5,593 nucleotides of DNA. Origin: Alphaproteobacteria bacterium (lineage in GTDB: Bacteria > Pseudomonadota > Alphaproteobacteria > JABAAW01). This document shows, one piece after another, positions 1-5,038 of the stretch. The stretch lies in assembly GCA_014239005.1 (NCBI GenBank), contig JABAAA010000091.1, positions 1-5,593 on the forward strand, read 5' to 3'. The position numbers were made by a program, and so were the translations under genes. How positions within the stretch are numbered: position 1 is the first letter of the stretch; every line of letters starts with the position of its first letter. The notes under the pieces are model-generated. The model did no database searches. It saw nothing but the letters and a program-made list of their open reading frames with translations, and was not told where the DNA came from.

Positions 1-148
1 CATGCAACAGGATGCTGGCAGGATCGCTACGCTGTGCACCCTCGATCACGATGTCGAGAATCCGTCGTGACGAAACCGAAGATTGACCTGACGCCACAGG
101 CAGCAAGCAGAACAGCAACAGCAACGTTGTCGCCACCGCCCGCCCCAT
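1..148 (-). CDS. bamA: Outer membrane protein assembly factor BamA, N-terminal fragment (3' end outside window)
   Basis: Only the first 49 codons are visible, because the gene runs off the left edge. The peptide opens with a probable Sec signal peptide: R3, a hydrophobic core at about residues 7-18 (TTLLLLFCLLPV), and a likely cleavage site near VASG/Q. The mature start reads RRILDIVIEGAQRSDPASIL, which resembles strand 1 and the following helix of the first POTRA domain of the BamA/Omp85 family (I..I.V.G.QR). BamA is known to fold and insert beta-barrel proteins into the outer membrane. The position directly after rseP is the classic one and supports the call. The ATG at 148 has no clear Shine-Dalgarno sequence. 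An in-frame GTG at 187 overlaps the rseP stop as GTGA and would add 13 residues, so the start is uncertain. Without the barrel, another POTRA protein cannot be strictly excluded. Confidence 0.82.
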   Translation of the reverse strand, partial: MGRAVATTLLLLFCLLPVASGQSSVSSRRILDIVIEGAQRSDPASILLH

Positions 149-183
149 GACCACGAAGGGAAACGCAGCGTGCAACGTGCGGC

Positions 184-1254
184 TCACGGAAGCACGAAGC
201 GCAGAATATCCTGACCGGTCACCCACACCATCAAGGCGAGCAGCAACACGAAACCGCACACCGAGAGGGATTGCTGAACTTTCTCATCCAGCGGTTTGCG
301 GCGTAAAAACTCCAGCGCGTACAGCAAGAGATGCCCGCCGTCCAACACGGGCAGAGGAAACAAGTTCATCAGCCCCAAGTTCACCGACAAGATCGCCGTA
401 AACAAGAAAAAACTCGACGCTCCCGCGCGTGCCGCATCCCCCGATATCTTCGCCAGTCCCACAGGACCGCTCAACTCTTCCATGCTTCGCGTGCCGAAGA
501 TCAGCTCTTGGATCGCGAGCATAATCTCTCGAATCAGACGACCGCATTCCACGCTCGCTCGAAACAACGCGGGCAACGGCGAAAGACGCTCGATCGTCGG
601 ACGCGCGAGCCCTACCCCGATCCGATAGCGTCCCTCCTCCTGAAGACGAGGGCGGATTTGCAAACGACGCACCTCGCCGTCGCGCACGATCTCCAACACC
701 AGCAGACGACCCCCGCTGCCCTCGACCATGCGCACCAAATCGCCGAAGTGGCGCAGCGACGTTGCGTCGATCGCCGTGATCCGATCGCCCGTTCGCACCC
801 CCGCCTGCTCGGCAGGAGACGCAGCGACGACCTCTCCCACCTTCACCCCCTCGCCTTGCTCGCGCACGGGCGCGCCTTGAAAGACATAGAGACAAGCGAA
901 CAACAGGATCGCTAATGCAAAGTTCGCCAAAGGTCCTGCTAAGACCACCAGCGTGCGTTGCCACAGGGTTTTGTTTGCAAAAGCGCCGTCGCGCAGCTCT
1001 TCGGGCATCTCCGCCACCTCTTGGCTGCTCCACCCCTCCATGCGCACATACCCCCCCAAAGGCACGGCAGAAACGCAGAAGTGCGTGCCGCTCTTGCCTT
1101 TCCAGCCGAACAGCACAGGACCGAAGCCTACCGAAAACACTCGCACCGCGACGCCGCACCATCGTGCCACCGCGTAATGCCCGAGCTCGTGCACAACCAC
1201 GACGACGACGACGACCAGCAAGAAGTAGATAATGTTTTGCAGAACGGCAAGCAT
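184..1254 (-). CDS. rseP: RseP/MmpA-type site-2 intramembrane zinc metalloprotease
   Basis: This 356-residue membrane protein of the S2P family cuts transmembrane segments of regulatory proteins (anti-sigma factors such as RseA in E. coli) and remnant signal peptides. HELGH at residues 22-26 supplies two zinc-binding histidines and the catalytic glutamate. NLFPLPVLDGGH at 297-308 carries the third zinc ligand, D305. Between them lie a beta-hairpin region ending in PLGGYVRMEG (65-74), a second membrane segment with the family motif AGPLANF (106-112), and one PDZ domain at about 135-205. E. coli RseP is about 450 residues with two PDZ domains; this shorter single-PDZ form is like alphaproteobacterial homologues. 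The last membrane segment is near 328-346. The first membrane helix contains eight consecutive valines directly before HELGH. The ATG at 1254 has no obvious ribosome binding site and follows a T8 tract (A8 on the plus strand, 1257-1264). Its substrate here is unknown. Confidence 0.96.
   Translation of the reverse strand: MLAVLQNIIYFLLVVVVVVVVHELGHYAVARWCGVAVRVFSVGFGPVLFGWKGKSGTHFCVSAVPLGGYVRMEGWSSQEVAEMPEELRDGAFANKTLWQRTLVVLAGPLANFALAILLFACLYVFQGAPVREQGEGVKVGEVVAASPAEQAGVRTGDRITAIDATSLRHFGDLVRMVEGSGGRLLVLEIVRDGEVRRLQIRPRLQEEGRYRIGVGLARPTIERLSPLPALFRASVECGRLIREIMLAIQELIFGTRSMEELSGPVGLAKISGDAARAGASSFFLFTAILSVNLGLMNLFPLPVLDGGHLLLYALEFLRRKPLDEKVQQSLSVCGFVLLLALMVWVTGQDILRFVLP
1192..1215 (-). repeat. 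Trinucleotide tract (GTC)5-GTG-GTT-GTG encoding eight valines in rseP
   Basis: On the coding strand five perfect GTC codons (1215-1201) are followed by GTG, GTT and GTG, giving V14-V21 of RseP. The run forms the end of the first membrane helix and stops one residue before the zinc-binding H22. The perfect part is a short microsatellite, and any change by whole units would keep the frame. Confidence 0.75.
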
Positions 1255-1324
1255 GGAAAAAAAACGAAAAGGTCAGGCTGGAGGGCTGGAAAGAATCGGG
1301 TTGAGGGTATCAGGTTTGCAGCGG

Positions 1325-2584
1325 TCAGGCTTGTTGCAACAAGCCAGCTTCGGCAAGCGGGCGACTTGCAAGCGACGCAGACACCGCTTGACGTTCAAGG
1401 CATTCCCGCGCAAGCCTGCGCCCGTAGGCGTCGATTGTCAAGACACGCTTCAGCGAGTCGGGCGCATCCAGCTTTGCTGTGTCGTGCTTTTGCATCACCT
1501 CTTGGACAAGCGGTACGATCTGGTGAAAGGCGATGCGTTCGTGCAAAAAAGCCTCGACGATCGCTTCGTTCGCAGCGTTCAGCACGACGGGTGCGATCGG
1601 GTTCGTCAGGCTTGCGCGCGCCAGATCGGGGGCGGGAAAACGCTGGCGATCGAGCGGGCGAAACGCGAGGGTTGAGACGGATCGCCAGTCGAGCCCTTGC
1701 GCTCCTTCGCGCCTTGCCGATGTCCGATGCGGCCAGTGCAGCGCGTGCCAAAGCGGCAGCCGCATGTCGCAGGCGCCGGCGAGCGCGAACACAGACCCGT
1801 CGCCATAGACGACCATTCCGTGGACGATCTGCTGCGGATGGACGACGATGTCGATCGCGCCTTCGTCCAACGCGAACAGCCTCGCCGCTTCGACGACCTC
1901 CAGTGCCTTGTTCATCATCGTCGCCGAGTCGACGGAGATCTTCGCGCCCATGCGAAAGTTGGGATGCGCGCACGCTTGGCGTAGCGTCACACGCGAAAGT
2001 TGCTCTTCGGACAGGTCGAGAAAAGGACCGCCCGACGCCGTGAGAACGATGCGCTCCACCATCGACCTTGCGCCTTTCTCGCGCTCCAGTATTTGGAAGA
2101 TAGCGTTGTGTTCAGAGTCTGCAGGCACGACGGGGCTACGGTGTCGCGCGCATTCTTCGAGGAACCACGCTCCACCGGCAACCACGCACTCCTTGTTGGC
2201 AAGCACCAAGGTCGTCGTGCGCCGCGCGGCGTGGAGCGTCGGCACCAAGCCGTCGATGCCGCTGATGGCAGCCACTGTCGTCGCCGATTCCATGTCAGCC
2301 GCCTCTAAGACGGCGTTCTCTCCCGCCCCCGCCACCGTGCCGCTTCCTTGCAAGGCGCGACGTAGAGGTTGCAAAAGGCGCGCTTCACCCAAGGCTGCGA
2401 AACGCGGTCGATGCCGCCGACACAGGGCGACCAATCCTTCCAAGTCTTTTTGGGCGCACAGCGCGATCACTTCAAAGTTGCCCTGCTCGATCACTTGCAA
2501 CGCAGCGCGTCCGACGCTGCCCGTTGCGCCCAGCACGCTCACCGAGACGGGAGGGCTCTTGTCGCGATCCGTGTCCTTGTTCAT
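1325..2584 (-). CDS. dxr: 1-deoxy-D-xylulose 5-phosphate reductoisomerase
   Basis: This cytosolic enzyme converts DXP to 2-C-methyl-D-erythritol 4-phosphate using NADPH and a divalent metal, the committed step of the MEP isoprenoid pathway. The NADPH-binding fold starts with GATGSVG (19-25), and LANKE follows at 128-132. Metal ligands are D156 and E158 (PADSEHNAIFQ) and E229. Phosphonate-binding residues S184, S220, N225 and K226 lie in TASGGPF and SVDSATMMNKALE. H207 and H255 match the E. coli active-site histidines. Two usually conserved positions differ: F210 replaces the lid tryptophan (E. coli W212), and Q252 replaces the serine of HPQS (E. coli S254). At 419 residues it is slightly longer than the usual 390-400, with a longer C-terminal tail. 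The ATG at 2584 lies 7 nt after the cdsA stop, and a GGAG at 2597-2600 within the cdsA end is a weak, rather distant ribosome binding site. The product also feeds UppS, encoded two genes upstream. Confidence 0.97.
   Translation of the reverse strand: MNKDTDRDKSPPVSVSVLGATGSVGRAALQVIEQGNFEVIALCAQKDLEGLVALCRRHRPRFAALGEARLLQPLRRALQGSGTVAGAGENAVLEAADMESATTVAAISGIDGLVPTLHAARRTTTLVLANKECVVAGGAWFLEECARHRSPVVPADSEHNAIFQILEREKGARSMVERIVLTASGGPFLDLSEEQLSRVTLRQACAHPNFRMGAKISVDSATMMNKALEVVEAARLFALDEGAIDIVVHPQQIVHGMVVYGDGSVFALAGACDMRLPLWHALHWPHRTSARREGAQGLDWRSVSTLAFRPLDRQRFPAPDLARASLTNPIAPVVLNAANEAIVEAFLHERIAFHQIVPLVQEVMQKHDTAKLDAPDSLKRVLTIDAYGRRLARECLERQAVSASLASRPLAEAGLLQQA
1328..1345. repeat. Perfect 18-bp palindrome at the 3' end of dxr
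   Basis: Positions 1328-1345 (ggcttgttgcaacaagcc) equal their own reverse complement. On the minus strand they encode the last six residues of Dxr (GLLQQA), and the stop codon TGA (1327-1325) follows immediately. As RNA the sequence could fold into a 7-bp stem with a UGCA loop. No U-run follows, so it does not look like an intrinsic terminator. Its function, if any, is unknown: it could be an mRNA-processing or translation-coupling hairpin, a protein-binding dyad, or chance. Confidence 0.6.
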
Positions 2585-2591
2585 GTTCGTG

Positions 2592-3416
2592 TCAGACTCC
2601 GTCTTGCACGGCGAGCGCGACCCACGCGACAGGTACGGCGCAGAGCATGCTGTCGATGCGGTCCAAGACGCCGCCGTGTCCTGGCAGCAAGGAGCCCGTG
2701 TCCTTCACGCCGACGCGCCGCTTGAATTGCGATTCGGCGAGGTCTCCCAGCTGCGCGCCCCCGCCGACGAGCAGGCTTGCCAGCGCGGCGAACAGCACAC
2801 GATGAGCGTGACTTTGGCTCTGCCCTTGCCCTTCGGAAGACAGGGCGAGCAGCCACAGAGTTCCGAACACGCCTGCAGCCGCCAAGCCGCAGAGCAATCC
2901 TGCCCACCTTTTGTCGGGGCTGACGCGCTCCCACAATTTCGGTCCGCGCAACGCCTTTCCTCCGAGCAGCGCCGCCGTGTCGAAGGCGACCACGACCACG
3001 ATCACCCATCCCACCCCCGCAACGCCGAAGCGGTCGTGCAAGCTCACGAAGCCCACGCCCAACGTAGCGAGGCAGAACAATCCTACGAGGTTGTGCAAGT
3101 CTACATCGCGCTCCAGTAGCAAGGCGACGGGCAGAAACAACAACAGCAAAAACAAGCAGGCGATCCCCAGCACGGGATAGGCGAGCAGGACGAGCAGAAG
3201 GCTTGCCTCCAAGATTGGGGAATGACGATCCTGTTCGCGCGGCGCAAGCTGTCGCCACTCGCGCGCTGCCTGCCACAGCACAACGAGTGTCGCCGGCAGC
3301 AACAGGATGCGGGCGAAGAGCAGCAGCAGCAAGACAAGGGCGAGCAGGGCTACGGCGGTCGTCGCGCGCAAAAGGCGCGGGTCCACCGCTGCGATCCTTG
3401 TTCGCCATCGTTTCAT
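2592..3416 (-). CDS. cdsA: Phosphatidate cytidylyltransferase (CDP-diglyceride synthase)
   Basis: CdsA is an integral inner-membrane enzyme that makes CDP-diacylglycerol from phosphatidic acid and CTP, the precursor of all major bacterial phospholipids. The 274-residue product carries the full family signature at 229-255: S229, K232-R233, K238-D239, PGHGG (245-249) and D252-R253-x-D255, which bind metal and substrate. GDLAES (224-229) leads into it. It is strongly hydrophobic, with leucine- and valine-rich membrane segments at about 20-50, 70-102, 110-125, 135-150 and 172-192. GPKLWERVSPDKRWAG (158-173) corresponds to the conserved SPxKTxEG region but has R170 where Thr is usual and A172 where Glu is common. 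A hydrophilic loop rich in S, Q, G and H lies at 193-206. The ATG at 3416 has GGAG at 3427-3430, with a 10-nt spacing. The stop lies 7 nt before dxr, so the two are almost certainly co-transcribed. Confidence 0.96.
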   Translation of the reverse strand: MKRWRTRIAAVDPRLLRATTAVALLALVLLLLLFARILLLPATLVVLWQAAREWRQLAPREQDRHSPILEASLLLVLLAYPVLGIACLFLLLLFLPVALLLERDVDLHNLVGLFCLATLGVGFVSLHDRFGVAGVGWVIVVVVAFDTAALLGGKALRGPKLWERVSPDKRWAGLLCGLAAAGVFGTLWLLALSSEGQGQSQSHAHRVLFAALASLLVGGGAQLGDLAESQFKRRVGVKDTGSLLPGHGGVLDRIDSMLCAVPVAWVALAVQDGV

Positions 3417-3464
3417 CTCAAGATCGCTCCCGTCTCGTCCCTGTTGTTGGCAGATCGACCGCGA

Positions 3465-4400
3465 TTAGGCGGAGCGGCTTTCGCTGGCACCGAAACGTCG
3501 TTCGCGGTGCGCGAAGGCTTCCAGCATGTTCTCCAAACGCTCGGTGTTGAAATCGGGCCAAGGGCAATCGGTAAACATCAACTCGCTGTAGGCGCTTTGC
3601 CACAGCAGGAAGTTGCTGATGCGTTGCTCGCCGCCGGTGCGAATCAACAAGTCGGGATCGGGAAAGGACGCCGTATCTAGCGCCGCTGCAACATGTTGCT
3701 CGGTCAGATCTTCTGCTCGCTCCCCCCCCTCCAGACAGCGCGCGACAAGCCTGCGAGTCGCCCGAACAATGTCGTCCCGACCGCCGTAGTTCAACGCCAA
3801 TCCTAAATGTAAAAAATCCTTGTCGTCTTGTGAAGTCGTGCCGTTCCGCTCGCCGTTGCTACTCTTGTGGTCACTCGTTGGCGCGGGGCTTTGCGATTTG
3901 CGCTCCAAGTCGTCCAACTGCCGAACGAGCGAGGAAGGCAGCCCCGTCCTGTCGCCGAAGACCGAAAGGCGCACGCGACGATCGTCCAAAAACTTCTTGC
4001 GATTGCGTACAAGGTACTGCTCCAACAGACGCATCAAGCCTTGCACCTCTTCCTCCGAGCGTCGCCAGTTCTCGCTGGAGAATACAAATAGAGTCAAGTA
4101 CGGAATGCCCTTCTTGAGCACGCAGTCCAAGATCGCTTCCGCCGCGCGCGCTCCCGCCTTGTGTCCTTCCAGACGCGATTTTCCGCGTGCCTTCGCCCAT
4201 CGTCCGTTGCCGTCCATGATGAGCGCCAAGTGACGCGGCAACGACATGGGCGCGAGCAGGCGCGCGAACGAAGCATGATCGTGCGGCAGGGCGGGCTCGC
4301 GGGCAAGTCCCAACGAAGCGGTCGGCGAAGCGGCTTGCTGCGAAGCGGTCGGCGAAGCGGCTTGCGGCGAAGCGGCTTGCGAGGGTCGAACGGAAGGCAA
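3465..4400 (-). CDS. uppS: Undecaprenyl diphosphate synthase (cis-prenyltransferase), with N-terminal repeat extension
   Basis: UppS condenses eight isopentenyl diphosphates onto farnesyl diphosphate to give C55-PP, precursor of the carrier lipid for peptidoglycan and O-antigen. Family motifs are all present: IMDGNGRWA (61-69, catalytic D63), GHKAG (79-83), FSSENWRRS (107-115), NYGGRDDI (204-211), and RTGGEQRISNFLLW (254-267) with YSEL (271-274). Two parts are unusual. Residues 7-29 are a low-complexity Q/A/S/P/T region coded by a 27-bp tandem repeat. About 22 extra hydrophilic residues (near 170-192) precede the strand leading to NYGGR, compared with E. coli. The longest reading starts at TTG 4400 (311 residues), 26 nt after frr; no Shine-Dalgarno sequence is visible there. 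An ATG at 4247 (residue 52, MSLPRHLALIMDG) would give 260 residues, close to the family length, but it also lacks a clear ribosome binding site. The enzyme call is secure; the start is not. Confidence 0.96.
   Translation of the reverse strand: MPSVRPSQAASPQAASPTASQQAASPTASLGLAREPALPHDHASFARLLAPMSLPRHLALIMDGNGRWAKARGKSRLEGHKAGARAAEAILDCVLKKGIPYLTLFVFSSENWRRSEEEVQGLMRLLEQYLVRNRKKFLDDRRVRLSVFGDRTGLPSSLVRQLDDLERKSQSPAPTSDHKSSNGERNGTTSQDDKDFLHLGLALNYGGRDDIVRATRRLVARCLEGGERAEDLTEQHVAAALDTASFPDPDLLIRTGGEQRISNFLLWQSAYSELMFTDCPWPDFNTERLENMLEAFAHRERRFGASESRSA
4314..4381. repeat. 27-bp tandem repeat, about 2.5 copies, at the 5' end of uppS
   Basis: On the plus strand, copy 1 (4314-4340) and copy 2 (4341-4367) differ at a single base (t4339 versus g4366). 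A partial third copy (4368-4381) repeats only the second half. Each 27-bp unit is itself two related parts, 12 bp (cgaagcggtcgg) and 15 bp (cgaagcggcttgcKg), which share cgaagcgg. All unit lengths are multiples of three. If translated in the uppS frame the unit encodes the nine residues QAASPTASQ/L. It looks like a slippage-prone minisatellite. Confidence 0.85.
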
Positions 4401-4426
4401 CTGCGAGACCGAAAAACGTTCCGTGT

Positions 4427-4993
4427 CTACGGCGTTGCGATGATACGTTCCTTGTCACGCAAGGCTTCGTCGATCTTGGCGATGTGACTGTCGGTCACTT
4501 TCTGTACCAAGTCGCAGTAACGTTGCGCGTCGTCCTGCGAAAAGGCTTTTTCCTTCTCCTGCTTGCGCACCGTATCGATGGCATCGCGGCGTATGTTGCG
4601 CACGGCGATCCGCGCTTCTTCCGCGTAGCGCGCTGCCATTTTTGCCAAGTCCTGCCTGCGCTCGGCGCTCGGGCTCGGCAAGTGCAGGCGGATCACCGCG
4701 CCTTCCGTTTGCGGCGTCAGTCCCAAGTCCGATTCGTTGATCGCCTTCTCCACCGCTGCGACAACACTGTTGTCCCAAACCTGAATGCTCAGCGTGCGTG
4801 CATCGACGACATTGACGCTCGCCAGCTGGTCGAGCGGCTGCGTCGCATCGCCGTAGGCGCGCACCGTCAGCGGCGCAACCAACGAGGTTGCCGCGCGTCC
4901 TGCGCGCAACCCCTTGAACTCTTTGTCCAGCACTTCCAAGGCGCCGTCCATGCGTTTTTCGTACTCTTTCGTCGAGAACCCTTCGGATGCCAT
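4427..4993 (-). CDS. frr: Ribosome recycling factor
   Basis: RRF acts with EF-G to split the post-termination ribosome, so that subunits can re-initiate. The 188-residue product is the usual size (about 185) and covers the whole family. The first domain I helix carries LDKEFKGLRAGRAATSLVAP. Domain II follows, with the signature around LSIQVWDNSVVAAVEKAINE and DLGLTPQTEGAVIRLHLPSP. Helices then run from ERRQDLAKMAARYAEEARIA and VRNIRRDAID to KVTDSHIAKIDEAL near the C terminus. The wording is closest to alphaproteobacterial RRFs as I remember them. I chose the ATG at 4993 because a strong CAGGAGGA ribosome binding site (5001-5008) sits 7 nt upstream; an in-frame TTG at 5014 would place that site inside the gene. 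It lies 45 nt after tsf, where most relatives have pyrH first. Confidence 0.97.
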   Translation of the reverse strand: MASEGFSTKEYEKRMDGALEVLDKEFKGLRAGRAATSLVAPLTVRAYGDATQPLDQLASVNVVDARTLSIQVWDNSVVAAVEKAINESDLGLTPQTEGAVIRLHLPSPSAERRQDLAKMAARYAEEARIAVRNIRRDAIDTVRKQEKEKAFSQDDAQRYCDLVQKVTDSHIAKIDEALRDKERIIATP

Positions 4994-5000
4994 CGTCGTC

Positions 5001-5008
5001 TCCTCCTG
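5001..5008 (-). promoter_or_regulatory. Strong Shine-Dalgarno sequence for frr
   Basis: On the minus strand this reads CAGGAGGA, a near-complete match to the anti-SD core, 7 nt before the ATG at 4993. It is the only strong ribosome binding site in the window, and it decides the frr start in favour of 4993 over the upstream TTG at 5014. Confidence 0.85.
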
Positions 5009-5038
5009 ATTCAATTCTCGTGGTGGGGGGCTTTACAG

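Noticed and set aside
1255..1324. Possible terminator or promoter in the dxr-rseP gap
   Set aside because: There is a T8 tract on the coding strand, but no GC-rich hairpin directly before it and no recognisable -35/-10 pair; the palindrome at 1328-1345 is too far upstream to pair with it as a terminator.
958..2043. Long plus-strand open frame (361 codons) opposite rseP and dxr
   Set aside because: The arginine-rich, low-complexity translation with no domain, spanning the gap between two real minus-strand genes, is a shadow frame.
1848..3119. Long plus-strand open frame (423 codons) opposite dxr and cdsA
   Set aside because: It is antisense to two clear enzymes, crosses their boundary and has no recognisable motifs; such frames are expected opposite GC-rich coding DNA.
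3301..3345. Short agc-rich run in cdsA as a regulatory repeat
   Set aside because: It encodes leucines of the first membrane segments of CdsA on the other strand, so a leucine-rich helix explains it.
4314..4381. CRISPR array
   Set aside because: The repeats are directly adjacent without spacers, have an internal 12/15-bp substructure and stay in the uppS reading frame.
4994..5014. Upstream TTG start for frr adding seven residues
   Set aside because: It would place the strong CAGGAGGA ribosome binding site inside the coding region; the ATG at 4993 has ideal spacing and gives the usual RRF length.
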